This document shows positions 8,137-17,839 of a stretch of DNA of 51,790 nt, in pieces. The position numbers and the translations under genes are program-made. Position 1 is the first letter of the stretch; the number at the start of each line of letters is the position of its first letter. Source of the DNA: Enhydrobacter aerosaccus (lineage in GTDB: Bacteria; Pseudomonadota; Alphaproteobacteria; Reyranellales; Reyranellaceae); contig CAIKZO010000155.1 in the NCBI GenBank assembly GCA_903832005.1, positions 1-51,790 on the forward strand, in the 5' to 3' direction. The notes beneath the pieces were generated by a model. That model saw nothing but the letters and a program-made list of their open reading frames with translations, did no database searches and had not been told where the DNA came from.

Positions 8137-8901
8137 TCAGCCCTTGCCGCGGTTGAGGCTGGCGACGTAGCCGCGGTTCCAGGTCGGCGTGATCCAGACT
8201 TCGTTGATCACGATGTGTGCCGGCACCATCGCGACGTAGCGAATGAGGTCGCCGACATCTTCCGACTGCGCCATGCGCTTGCGCTCGGCGGCCGTGATCG
8301 GCACGGGCCGCTTGTCGAGGATCGGTGTCGCCACCTCGCCCGGCAACACCACGCTGGAGCGGATGCCGTTGACGCACTCTTCCATGTTGATCGTGTGGCT
8401 CATCGCCACCACGCCGTGCTTGGCCGCCGTATAGGCAGGGCCCGACAGCAGGCTGATGTTGCGGCCGGCCATCGAGGATGTATGGATCAGCACGCCGTCC
8501 TTCTGCTTGCGCATCATCGGCAGCACGGCCGACGTGCAATAGAAGGCGCTCGAGAGATTGCCGTCGATCACTTCTTCAGCGCCGGCCGGTGTGAGCTTGG
8601 CCCACTGGCGATCGAGGATGTTGAGGCCCGCATTGTTCACGAGGATGTCGCAGCGGCCGTACTTCTTCTCGATGTCCTTGGCGATCTTGGTAACGGCGGC
8701 AGCCTTCATCAGGTCGCCCGGCTTCACGTCGGCCTTGCCACCCGCCTTCTTGATCGTCGCCGCCGTGTCCTGCAGCGGCTCCTTGCGGCGGCCGGTCAGC
8801 ACGATCGTGGCGCCTTCCTTGGCGAGAGCGATCGCCGCCGCCTGACCAATACCCGAGCCCGCACCGGTCACCCACGCGACCTTGCCCGTCAACGCACCCA
8901 T
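8137..8901 (-). CDS. Short-chain dehydrogenase/reductase (SDR)
   Basis: This 254-aa classical SDR has the Rossmann dinucleotide motif TGAGSGIG at about residues 12-19, the NNAG motif near 88, the active-site serine in HTSSMAG near 138 and the YTAAK catalytic pair near 152-156. The arginine pair in GRRKEP after the second strand suggests NADPH preference, an inference. The start at 8901 is set by GAGGAGAG four bases upstream; a longer frame to 8922 would overlap that site. It sits between the ABC ATPase and the Ldh_2 gene in the same direction and probably acts on a substrate brought in by the transporter. Confidence 0.88.
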   Translation of the reverse strand: MGALTGKVAWVTGAGSGIGQAAAIALAKEGATIVLTGRRKEPLQDTAATIKKAGGKADVKPGDLMKAAAVTKIAKDIEKKYGRCDILVNNAGLNILDRQWAKLTPAGAEEVIDGNLSSAFYCTSAVLPMMRKQKDGVLIHTSSMAGRNISLLSGPAYTAAKHGVVAMSHTINMEECVNGIRSSVVLPGEVATPILDKRPVPITAAERKRMAQSEDVGDLIRYVAMVPAHIVINEVWITPTWNRGYVASLNRGKG

Positions 8902-8939
8902 CGATCTCTCCTCAAACGCCACGGAACGAAGGCGTCAGC

Positions 8940-10040
<1,101 letters not shown>

Positions 10041-10047
10041 GAGTCAG

Positions 10048-10956
10048 TTACCCCTTAGTCGCACCCGCGGTGAGTCCCGCGACATAATAGTCCATGAGGA
10101 AGGCATATATGATGAGCGGCGGCGCCGCACCCAGCAAGGCGCCGGTCATGATCTGCCCCCAGTTGAAAACGTCCCCCTTGATCAGGGTCGTGACGATGCC
10201 GACCGGCAGCAGCAGCTCGCTCGACGAGGTCGTGAACGCCAGCGGATAGAGAAACTGGGCCCACGATACAGTGAAGCTGAAGATCATCGCGGCGATGATG
10301 CCGGGCATCGCCACCGGGATGAAGATCTTGGTCAGGGTCTGGAACCAGCTCGCGCCGTCGATCAGGGCCGCCTCGTCGAGTTCCTTCGGGATCGACGCGA
10401 AGTAGCCGATCATGATCCAGGTGGCGAAGGGCACGGACAGGGTCGGGTAGAGGATGATCATCGTCCACCAGTGATTGATCAGCTCGATGCCCGTCAGGTC
10501 GCGGAACCACGCGAACATCTTGAACAGCGGGATGAACAGCAGCGTGTCCGGGATCAGGTAGGTGAGGAACACGCCGGTGGCCAGGGTCGCCGAGCCCCAG
10601 AACTTCATGCGCGCCAGCGAGAAGGCCGCCAGCACGCTGATCACCATGGTGAGCGACACGACGCAGACCGAGACCAGCGCCGAGTTGCGGAAGAACACCA
10701 GGAACTCGTTCTTGGTGAGCAACGCCACGTAGTTATCGAGCGTCGGCGCGAAGACCCACCAGGGATTGGTCGCGGCCGAGATCTCGGCGCTTCCCTTCAG
10801 CGACGTCAGCAGCATGTAGAGCGGCGGCGTCAGGAAGAAGATCACGAACAGCACGAGGAAGAAGTACGACCAGCGCATCGCCCAGCGGCGATCGCGGCTC
10901 ATGCTGCCATAGTGCGTCGGACGGACCGGCGAGGTGGCGATTGCGGCGTCGGCCAT
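10048..10956 (-). CDS. CUT1-family ABC transporter permease (MalG-like)
   Basis: This 302-aa inner-membrane protein has six predicted hydrophobic segments, the first near residues 28-50 (SYFFLVLFVIFFLTPPLYML). The ATPase-contacting EAA loop is ELDEAALIDGASWFQTLTKI at about 193-212. It pairs with the MalF-like permease encoded immediately upstream; the two reading frames overlap as TGATG, so they are translationally coupled. It belongs to the SBP-permease-permease-ATPase operon running down from 13319. Confidence 0.92.
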   Translation of the reverse strand: MADAAIATSPVRPTHYGSMSRDRRWAMRWSYFFLVLFVIFFLTPPLYMLLTSLKGSAEISAATNPWWVFAPTLDNYVALLTKNEFLVFFRNSALVSVCVVSLTMVISVLAAFSLARMKFWGSATLATGVFLTYLIPDTLLFIPLFKMFAWFRDLTGIELINHWWTMIILYPTLSVPFATWIMIGYFASIPKELDEAALIDGASWFQTLTKIFIPVAMPGIIAAMIFSFTVSWAQFLYPLAFTTSSSELLLPVGIVTTLIKGDVFNWGQIMTGALLGAAPPLIIYAFLMDYYVAGLTAGATKG

Positions 10957-11885
10957 CAGACTTCACTCCCCCGCTTGTTGATATCGCGCAGGATGAAGGC
11001 CGCGGCGATCGCCAGGATCGGCACCATGAAGAGCGACACGGTGGCGCCCAGCGGAATGTCGCCGCTTTCGATGCCGACCTTGAAGGCCCAGGTAGCGAAC
11101 AGGTGGGTGGAAGTGAGCGGTCCACCTGCCGTCAGCACGCGCACGATGTCGAAGTTGGCGAAGGTCACGATGGTCGAGAACAGCGCCGTGATGGCGATGA
11201 TGTTGCGCATCATCGGCAAGGTCACGTACCAGATGCGCTGCCACCAGGTCGCGCCGTCGATCGAGGCCGCCTCGTAGAGCTGCTCGGGCACCGACTTCAG
11301 CGCCGCCAGGTACATGATCATGAAGAACGGCGCGCCGGCCCAGATGTTCACTAGGATCACCGCGAAGCGCGCCCATCCGGTCTCGCCCAGCCACGAGATC
11401 GAGCCGAAGCCGAACTGGTGGAAAATCCAGTTGAAGGCCGAGTAGGACGGGTCGAACAGCCACAGCCAGGCGAGCGTACTCATGGCAGGTGGGATGACCC
11501 AGGGCACCAGCAGCATGCCGCGCCACTTGCGCTGGCCCTTGGCCGGGATGTTGTGGACGAAGTGCGCCACGACGAAGCCGATCATCGCCTTGAAGATCAC
11601 GGCGGTGATGGCAAACAGGCACGACTGGAAGACGATGTCCCAGAAGGTCTGGCGCTTGAACAGGAACTCGAAATTGCCGAAGCCCACGAACTTGGTCATC
11701 GACTTGTTGAGCATCGACAACCAGATCGCGTAGCCCGCCGGGTAGACCACGAGGATCAGGATCAACAGCATGAGCGGCAGCGCCATCAGGAAGGCGATGG
11801 TCGATCTGCGCTCCATGAGCTTGCGCAAACTGGACCGGCTGCTCCCTGTCAGGACGGCCGAATTTGGCGCGGCGATATCTGCCAT
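10956..11885 (-). CDS. CUT1-family ABC transporter permease (MalF-like)
   Basis: This 309-aa inner-membrane protein has a first membrane segment near residues 30-50 (LMALPLMLLILILVVYPAGY) and five more. The EAA loop EQLYEAASIDGATWWQRI lies at about 211-228. It is the first permease of the operon, 93 bp downstream of the solute-binding protein gene. That gap holds a strong hairpin that may let the binding protein be made in excess. GGAG lies 8 bases before the ATG. Confidence 0.92.
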   Translation of the reverse strand: MADIAAPNSAVLTGSSRSSLRKLMERRSTIAFLMALPLMLLILILVVYPAGYAIWLSMLNKSMTKFVGFGNFEFLFKRQTFWDIVFQSCLFAITAVIFKAMIGFVVAHFVHNIPAKGQRKWRGMLLVPWVIPPAMSTLAWLWLFDPSYSAFNWIFHQFGFGSISWLGETGWARFAVILVNIWAGAPFFMIMYLAALKSVPEQLYEAASIDGATWWQRIWYVTLPMMRNIIAITALFSTIVTFANFDIVRVLTAGGPLTSTHLFATWAFKVGIESGDIPLGATVSLFMVPILAIAAAFILRDINKRGSEV

Positions 11886-11934
11886 GACGTGCTCCGTGCT
11901 TTTTTTGCTTTGCCGGTGCGGTCGGATATGGCGA

Positions 11935-11959
11935 GGACGCCGCCTCCCAGACGGCGTCC
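11935..11959 (-). other. Intercistronic hairpin between binding protein and permease genes
   Basis: GGACGCCG (11935-11942) and CGGCGTCC (11952-11959) form a perfect 8-bp stem with a 9-nt loop, 19 bases after the solute-binding protein stop. The minus strand has no T tract after it. Hairpins here in ABC operons commonly stabilise or partly terminate the binding-protein message; that role is inferred. Confidence 0.5.
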
Positions 11960-11978
11960 CCCCTCGTCGGTCTGACGA

Positions 11979-13319
11979 CTAGTTGCGCATGAAGCCTTCG
12001 CACTCGCTGGCCGCCCAATCGAGCGTCTTCTCGAGCGCTTCGCCCTTGAAGTAGCGCACGGCCATCTGCGTCTGGATGCCCTGGTTGTAGATCTGCTCGG
12101 CGATCTTGTGCGGCGCGGGCGCGGTGGCGATCGAGAGCGTCTGGTGATTGTGCGGGTTCGGGTAATGGTAGAGCGTGCCCTTCGGCGGCTCGGCCTCGGC
12201 CCAGACCTTGAACGTGGTGAGCTTCTCGAACGACGGCAGGTCGTAGCCGCCCGACGCGTTCACCATCTTCTCGGCCGCATCGCGGGTCGACAGATGGCGC
12301 AGCAGGCTCTTGGCCGCCGACTGGTTCTTGCTGAAGTTCCAGGTGCCCCACATGTACGGCAAGAAGGGCGCGAAGCGGCCCTTCGGCCCCTTGGGGAAGC
12401 CGTGCGTCCAGAGCTGTTCGGCGATCTTCGGCGCATCGCGCTTGGCGACGGCCCAGGCACTGGGCGGGTTCATGACCAGCGAGCCCTGGCCGGACACGAT
12501 GTACTTGTTGTTCGAGGCGTCATCCCACGCAGCCACATCGGGCGGCAGGAAAGCCATCAGCTTCTTGTAGTAGTCGAGCGCCTGGCGGACCTGGTCGTTC
12601 TTGAGGACGATCTCGCCCTTGGCATCGACCATGACCGCGCCGAACGAATGGAAGATCGCGCCGATCGTGTCGACATTGTCCGACGTCGTGCCGAGGCCGA
12701 TGCCGAACGGATTGCCGCCCTTGTGGCAGGCTTCGGCCGCCTTGAGGAAGGTATCGAGATTCCAATCGTCTGCCTTCGGCGCTTCGCCTGCGGGATACAT
12801 CGCCTGGATGTCGATGTTGGCATGCTTCTTCAGGAGGTCGATGCGCGAGCACGGGCCCTTGATCTGGCTGCCGGCGGTGGCCGGGACGCAGGTCCAGTGG
12901 CCGTTGATCTTGCCGAGATACTCGACTGTGCCGTTGACCGCGCCGTGCTCCTTGAGCAGGTCGGCCATGATGTCGTCGACCGGCACGAGCTGGTCGGCGT
13001 AGCGGGCAGGCAGCCAGGTGTTGATCGCGAGGATGTCGTGGCCCGACTTCGCCTGCGCTTCGGCGGCGGTGGTCAGCAGCAGCTTGTTACCGTTGGAGGT
13101 GATGTAGTCGATTTTGACTTCGACCTTTTCCTTTTCACCCCACTCCTTGCAGAGCGCCTCGGTCGCCTTGTTGGCGTCCGGCACCCAGTGGTCCCAAAAG
13201 CCGATGGAGACAGTGCCGGCGGCGTAAGCGCCACGGACGAACGGCGCAGCGACCATGGCGGTCGACAACGCCGCGGTGCTGCCTACAAAACGACGACGGC
13301 TTACCTTCTTCGATCCCAT
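11979..13319 (-). CDS. Periplasmic sugar-binding protein with Tat-type signal (UgpB/MalE-like)
   Basis: This 446-aa extracellular solute-binding protein (family 1) would deliver substrate to the permeases encoded downstream. The N-terminus carries a twin-arginine motif, SRRRFVG (residues 7-13), then a hydrophobic stretch and a probable AYA cleavage site near residue 33, so it appears to be exported folded. Mature regions typical of the family are FWDHWVPDANKATEAL and LAINTWLPARYADQLVPVDD. GAGGAGGAAA lies 7 bases before the ATG. It is the first gene of the operon and diverges from the aminotransferase gene at 13519. Confidence 0.9.
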   Translation of the reverse strand: MGSKKVSRRRFVGSTAALSTAMVAAPFVRGAYAAGTVSIGFWDHWVPDANKATEALCKEWGEKEKVEVKIDYITSNGNKLLLTTAAEAQAKSGHDILAINTWLPARYADQLVPVDDIMADLLKEHGAVNGTVEYLGKINGHWTCVPATAGSQIKGPCSRIDLLKKHANIDIQAMYPAGEAPKADDWNLDTFLKAAEACHKGGNPFGIGLGTTSDNVDTIGAIFHSFGAVMVDAKGEIVLKNDQVRQALDYYKKLMAFLPPDVAAWDDASNNKYIVSGQGSLVMNPPSAWAVAKRDAPKIAEQLWTHGFPKGPKGRFAPFLPYMWGTWNFSKNQSAAKSLLRHLSTRDAAEKMVNASGGYDLPSFEKLTTFKVWAEAEPPKGTLYHYPNPHNHQTLSIATAPAPHKIAEQIYNQGIQTQMAVRYFKGEALEKTLDWAASECEGFMRN

Positions 13320-13391
13320 GATGTGTTTCCTCCTCAGGAAAACGGCCCGCGTATCGCGGTGCTTTAGCTGGCTCTTTGAGCCTTAAGCGGA

Positions 13392-13426
13392 ATGCTATGC
13401 ATAAGACGCGGAGCAAGCAATGCATT
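13392..13426 (-). promoter_or_regulatory. Promoter with two overlapping ATGCAT palindromes
   Basis: On the minus strand TTGCTT (13415-13420) and TAGCAT (13392-13397), 17 bp apart, form a plausible promoter for the binding-protein operon. TATGCATA (13396-13403) overlaps its -10 box and AATGCATT (13419-13426) overlaps its -35 box, with centres 23 bp apart. This layout suits a repressor binding two sites. A plus-strand TATAAG at 13450-13455 could be the -10 of the divergent aminotransferase gene. The regulator is not encoded nearby. Confidence 0.4.
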
Positions 13427-13518
13427 TTCGGATAGATCGAGACATGCGCTATAAGTCGACGGCCGTGGTACGGCTGCCAATCCTCTCCGAAAACCCTGTG
13501 AAATAGAGCCTGACCAAG

Positions 13519-14697
13519 ATGCGTGACGTTCCCGCCGCCAATCCCTGGCTAGCCGCAGTCGAGCCCTCCCCGATCGGTGAGACCAAGCGCTGGGTGCTCG
13601 GGCGCACCTTCCCCGCCGACAAGCCGCTGATCGATCTCAGCCAGGCGGTGCCGGGCTATCCGCCCGCGATGGAATTGCGCCAGCATCTGGGTGAATTGTT
13701 GCTCGATCCGGCGATGCACGGCTACACGCCAATCCTGGGCATCCCTGCGCTGCGCGAGCAATACGCCGCCCACCTCTCCTCATTCTACGGCGCCACGATC
13801 GCCGCAAACGAAGTCGGCATCACCTCGGGCTGCAACCAGGCCTTTTGCCTCGCGCTGATGAGCATCGCCAAGGCAGGCGACCAGGTGATCCTGCCGCGGC
13901 CGCATTACTTCAATCACGACATGTGGATGCGCATGCAGGGCGTCGAGCCGGTGTCGCTCGACTTCCGTCCGGGCTCGGGCGCGATCCCCAATGCCGAGGA
14001 TGCCGCCAAGCTGATCACACAGAAGACGCGTGCCATCGTCCTGATCTCGCCCAACAACCCGACCGGCGCGGTCTATCCGCGCGAGACCATCCACGCCTTC
14101 TTCGAACTGGCCAAGCGGCACAATATCGCCCTGCTGCTCGACGAGACCTACAAGGACTTCCTGCCGGAGAACACGCGGCCGCACGATCTGTTCAACGATC
14201 CGACCTGGCGCGGCACGCTGGTGCACCTCTACAGCTTCTCCAAGGTGTTCGCGCTGACCGGCTACCGGGTTGGCGGCGTCACCGCGGGCGCAGGCCTGAT
14301 GGCCGAGATCGAGAAGGCGATGGATTGCGTGTCGATCTGCCCGCCGCGCCTCGGCCAGGAAGCGGCGCTCTACGGCCTGCGCAACCTGCTGCCGTGGGCG
14401 CGCGAGAACACCCGCGGCCTCAAGGCGCGCGCCGACTTGCTGGGCAATGGCCTCGAGCGCTCCAACCGCTGGCGCACGGTCAGCATCGGCGCCTATTTCG
14501 CCTACGTCGAACATCCCTTCGCCGGCCAACGCTCGACCGATGTCAGCAAGCGCCTCGCCGATGAAGAGAACCTGCTCACCATTCCGGGCGACATGTTCGG
14601 CGCCGGCCAGGAGCGCTTCGTGCGCATCGCCTTCGCCAACGTGAGCGACGACAAGATCCCCACGGTGCTGGAGCGACTCGAACGGTTCGGAGCCTGA
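13519..14697 (+). CDS. PLP-dependent class I/II aminotransferase
   Basis: This 392-aa fold-type I enzyme uses pyridoxal phosphate to move amino groups between amino and 2-oxo acids. The cofactor lysine lies in SFSKVFALTGYRVG near residues 239-252. Other markers are LISPNNPTGAVYP (about 175-187) and DETYKDF near 213-219 carrying the aspartate that contacts the pyridine nitrogen. The opening GYTPILGIPALREQYA near 76-91 is typical of aspartate/aromatic-type members. The ATG at 13519 follows a weak ribosome-binding site. The alpha/beta hydrolase gene begins 2 bp after the stop. Substrate is unknown. Confidence 0.88.
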   Translation: MRDVPAANPWLAAVEPSPIGETKRWVLGRTFPADKPLIDLSQAVPGYPPAMELRQHLGELLLDPAMHGYTPILGIPALREQYAAHLSSFYGATIAANEVGITSGCNQAFCLALMSIAKAGDQVILPRPHYFNHDMWMRMQGVEPVSLDFRPGSGAIPNAEDAAKLITQKTRAIVLISPNNPTGAVYPRETIHAFFELAKRHNIALLLDETYKDFLPENTRPHDLFNDPTWRGTLVHLYSFSKVFALTGYRVGGVTAGAGLMAEIEKAMDCVSICPPRLGQEAALYGLRNLLPWARENTRGLKARADLLGNGLERSNRWRTVSIGAYFAYVEHPFAGQRSTDVSKRLADEENLLTIPGDMFGAGQERFVRIAFANVSDDKIPTVLERLERFGA

Positions 14698-14699
14698 GC

Positions 14700-15572
14700 A
14701 TGCCGTACGCGACGACATCCGATGGCGTGAAGCTCTACTACGAGGAGGCCGGCAGCGGCACCCCGATCCTGTTCGTCCATGAATATTGCGGCGACTGGCG
14801 GAGCTGGGAGCCGCAGATGCGCTTCTTTGCGAAGAAGCACTGCTGCATCACCTACTCCTTCCGCGGCTACCCCGGCTCCGACGTTCCCACCGAGCCCGCG
14901 ATGTACGGCCAGAAGCATGCGGTCGACGACGCAAAGCATATGCTCGACCACCTGAAGATCGCGAAGGCCCATATCGTCGGCCTGTCGCAGGGCGCCTTCG
15001 CCACGGCGCACTTCGGCCGCCTCTACCCCGACCGTGCGCTGTCGCTCACCCTCGCGGGCGTTGGCTCGGGCGCAGGCCGCGAAGGCCATGAGCAGTTCAA
15101 GAAGAATGCGATCGAGACTGCCGCCACGATCCGTGCCAAAGGCGTGGCGCACTACACAGCAGGCCTCGCCACCAATCCCACACGCTCGCGCTTCAAGCAA
15201 AAGGACCCGCGTGGCTTCGCTGAATTCATCAAGCATCTGTCGGAGCATTCCGACATCGGTGCGGCCAACACCATGGCCGAGTATCAAGGCAAGCGGCCCT
15301 CGCTCTACGATTTCGAGGCCGACTGGAAGAAACTCGACGTGCCGACCTTGATCATCTGCGGCGACGAGGACGAGCCCTGCCTTCTGCCCAGCGTCTGGCT
15401 CAAAAGCGTGCTGGCCAATGCAGGCCTCTCCTTCTTTCCAAAGACCGGCCACACGGTGAATCTCGAGGAGCCGGACCTCTTCAACCGCACGCTCTGGGAT
15501 TTCATCACCCTTGCGGAAGCCGGCCAGTGGCTTCCTGGCCACGCCATGGCCCCAGGCGCGAGCAAAATATGA
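14700..15572 (+). CDS. Alpha/beta hydrolase
   Basis: This 290-aa soluble enzyme has the alpha/beta-hydrolase fold. The oxyanion region is ILFVHEYCGDWRSW near residues 23-36, with HE in place of the common HG. The nucleophile elbow is GLSQG near 98-102. The catalytic acid probably lies in ICGDEDEPC near 218-226 and the histidine in KTGHTVNLEEPD near 247-258. It starts 2 bp after the aminotransferase stop, so the pair is co-transcribed. Relatives hydrolyse esters, lactones or C-C bonds; the reaction here cannot be named. No signal peptide is seen. Confidence 0.85.
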   Translation: MPYATTSDGVKLYYEEAGSGTPILFVHEYCGDWRSWEPQMRFFAKKHCCITYSFRGYPGSDVPTEPAMYGQKHAVDDAKHMLDHLKIAKAHIVGLSQGAFATAHFGRLYPDRALSLTLAGVGSGAGREGHEQFKKNAIETAATIRAKGVAHYTAGLATNPTRSRFKQKDPRGFAEFIKHLSEHSDIGAANTMAEYQGKRPSLYDFEADWKKLDVPTLIICGDEDEPCLLPSVWLKSVLANAGLSFFPKTGHTVNLEEPDLFNRTLWDFITLAEAGQWLPGHAMAPGASKI

Positions 15573-15659
15573 CGCCGCGTGCACCGAAATCCTGGGGCAC
15601 CTCCGATGCCGATGGCATATCGGTTTCAGGCGATTTGTCCCGGATTCTGCCACACCCTC

Positions 15660-15678
15660 CGCGTAACATAATTACGCG
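15660..15678 (+). terminator. Small hairpin between convergent genes
   Basis: CGCGTAA (15660-15666) pairs with TTACGCG (15672-15678) across a 5-nt loop and is followed by ATTTTG on the plus strand. It lies 88 bp past the hydrolase stop and overlaps the thiD stop codon on the other strand. The stem is short, so termination is uncertain. Confidence 0.35.
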
Positions 15679-16469
15679 ATTTTGACCGTCACGGCGTGGT
15701 TGAGCGGACCGTGGCCCTGGCCATAGCCGGGTGCGGTTTCGATGGCTTTGCGCACGTAAGCGCGGGCGCGAGCGACGGCATCGCGCAGGCCCATTTTTTG
15801 TGCCAATCCCGCTGCCGTCGCGGAGGCCAGCGTACAGCCGGTGCCATGAGTGCTGCGGCTTGGAATTCGCGCATCCTCGAAGCGATCGACGGAGCCCTGC
15901 TGCACCAGCAGATCGACGACCCGATCACCTTCGAGATGACCGCCCTTCATCAGCACGGCGTGCGCACCGAAGGACATTAACTTCTCGGCTGCGCGCACCA
16001 TGTCCGCCTCGACCCGCACCGGGAATCCCACCAGCACTTCGGCCTCGGGCAGGTTTGGCGTCAGCAGTGTCGCCATCGGCAGGAGCGTGTCGCGCAGCGC
16101 CGCCTCAGCTTCGCTCAGCAGCAGGCGATGACCACCCTTGGCCACCATCACCGGATCGACGACCAGCGGCACGTCCTTCGCCTGCGCCTTGAAAGCCGCG
16201 GCCACGGTCGCGATCACCTCGGCGCTGTGCAGCATGCCGGTCTTGAGTGCATCGGCACCGATGTCGCCCAGAACGACCTCGATCTGCTGACGGATGAAGG
16301 CGGGATCGACTGGCACGACGCCGTGGACCCCCAGCGTATTCTGCGCGGTGAGCGCCGTGATCGCGGTGGCGGCGAAACCGTTCATCGCCGTGACCGCCTT
16401 GATGTCCGCCTGGATGCCAGCACCTCCGCCGGAATCGGAACCGGCGACGATCAATACCCGTCCGTTCAT
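15672..16469 (-). CDS. thiD: Bifunctional hydroxymethylpyrimidine kinase / phosphomethylpyrimidine kinase
   Basis: This 265-aa cytosolic enzyme phosphorylates hydroxymethylpyrimidine twice to give the pyrophosphate used by ThiE in thiamine synthesis. The N-terminal VLIVAGSDSGGGAGIQADIK is the family signature. The anion hole and catalytic aspartate lie in the C-terminal RSTHGTGCTLASA near 205-217. The start at 16469 is preferred over an upstream in-frame codon at 16523, which would overlap glmM. It follows glmM after 10 bp as the last gene of folP-glmM-thiD. A thiE gene appears separately at 51049. Confidence 0.93.
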   Translation of the reverse strand: MNGRVLIVAGSDSGGGAGIQADIKAVTAMNGFAATAITALTAQNTLGVHGVVPVDPAFIRQQIEVVLGDIGADALKTGMLHSAEVIATVAAAFKAQAKDVPLVVDPVMVAKGGHRLLLSEAEAALRDTLLPMATLLTPNLPEAEVLVGFPVRVEADMVRAAEKLMSFGAHAVLMKGGHLEGDRVVDLLVQQGSVDRFEDARIPSRSTHGTGCTLASATAAGLAQKMGLRDAVARARAYVRKAIETAPGYGQGHGPLNHAVTVKIA

Positions 16470-16479
16470 GCCGCTCTCG

Positions 16480-17829
16480 TCACGCCGCCTGGCGAGGAAT
16501 CGCCTCGATGATCTGATCGACAACAGTCCGCACCAGTTCGGAATCGTCGCCTTCGGCCATCACGCGGATCAGCGGCTCGGTCCCCGACTTGCGCACCAGG
16601 ATGCGGCCACACGTGCCGAGCTTCTTCTCCGCAGCAGCGATTGCGGCCACGACGGCGGCCGCATTGAGGGCGGCATCGGCGTCGCTCACGCGCACGTTCT
16701 TCAACAGCTGCGGCACCGGCTCGAAGGCGCGGAAAGTCTCGCTTGCGGGCTTGCCGCTCTTGACCAGCGCGGCCAGCGCCTGCAGCGCCGCCATCAACCC
16801 GTCGCCGGTCGTGGCATGGTCGGTCATGATGATATGGCCGGACTGCTCGCCGCCCAGATTGAAGCCGTCGGCGCGCATGCGCTCCAGCACGTAACGGTCG
16901 CCGACCTGCGTGCGGATCAACGACAGGCCCCGCGCGCCGACAAAGCGCTCGAGCCCGAGGTTGGACATCACCGTCGCCACGAGGCCGTTGCCGGCCAGCC
17001 GTCCATCCCTCTTCCACAGGTCCGCGATCGTGCCCATGAGCTGGTCGCCATCGATCAGCCGTCCCTTCTCGCAAGCCAGCACCACGCGATCGGCATCGCC
17101 GTCGAGCGCGATGCCGATGTCGGCGCCGTGCATCACGACATGCTCCTGCAGCGCGCCGGGATGGGTCGAGCCGCAGTTGGCGTTGATGTTGAAACCGTCG
17201 GGATCGACCGCCATCGGGATCACCTCGGCGCCAAGCTCCCACAGCACCGTCGGCGCCACCTTGTAGGCGGCGCCATTGGCGCAATCGACGACGATCTTCA
17301 GCCCGTCGAGCGTGAGCCCGCGCGCGGTCGAGGCCTTCACCGCCTCGATGTAGCGGCCCTCGGCGTCATCCAGGCGCTTGGCACGGCCGATCGCGCGCGC
17401 GTCGGCGAGCTTGATCGTGGCCGGCGCGGCGACCAGCCTCTCGATCTCTATCTCCACTCTGTCGGAGAGCTTGAAACCATCGGGACCGAACAGCTTGATG
17501 CCGTTGTCCTCGTAGGAATTGTGCGAGGCCGAGACCATCACGCCGACGTCCGCGCGCATCGAGCGCGTCAGGAAGCCGACCGCCGGCGTGGGCAACGGTC
17601 CGAGCAGCAGCACGTCGACGCCGACCGAGAGGAAGCCCGCCGTCAGCGCCTGCTCGATCATGTAGCCGGACAGGCGCGTGTCCTTGCCGATCACCACACG
17701 ATGGCGGTGGCCGCCACGATTGAAGACTTCACCCGCCGCCATGCCGATACGCATGGCTATCTCGGCGGTCATGGGCGCTGCGTTGGCGCGGCCGCGGACA
17801 CCGTCGGTGCCGAAGAGGGAACGGGACAT
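16480..17829 (-). CDS. glmM: Phosphoglucosamine mutase
   Basis: This 449-aa enzyme converts glucosamine-6-phosphate to glucosamine-1-phosphate for peptidoglycan and lipopolysaccharide precursors. SLFGTDGVRG opens the protein. The phosphoserine loop GVMVSASHNSYEDNGIKLFG lies near residues 96-115, the magnesium-binding DGDADR near 237-242, and the sugar-binding GGEQSGHI near 325-332. Length matches the family norm of about 445-450. The start at 17829 is preferred over a longer frame to 17898 that would run back into folP. It follows folP after 10 bp. Confidence 0.95.
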   Translation of the reverse strand: MSRSLFGTDGVRGRANAAPMTAEIAMRIGMAAGEVFNRGGHRHRVVIGKDTRLSGYMIEQALTAGFLSVGVDVLLLGPLPTPAVGFLTRSMRADVGVMVSASHNSYEDNGIKLFGPDGFKLSDRVEIEIERLVAAPATIKLADARAIGRAKRLDDAEGRYIEAVKASTARGLTLDGLKIVVDCANGAAYKVAPTVLWELGAEVIPMAVDPDGFNINANCGSTHPGALQEHVVMHGADIGIALDGDADRVVLACEKGRLIDGDQLMGTIADLWKRDGRLAGNGLVATVMSNLGLERFVGARGLSLIRTQVGDRYVLERMRADGFNLGGEQSGHIIMTDHATTGDGLMAALQALAALVKSGKPASETFRAFEPVPQLLKNVRVSDADAALNAAAVVAAIAAAEKKLGTCGRILVRKSGTEPLIRVMAEGDDSELVRTVVDQIIEAIPRQAA

Positions 17830-17839
17830 TGCCTGTATT

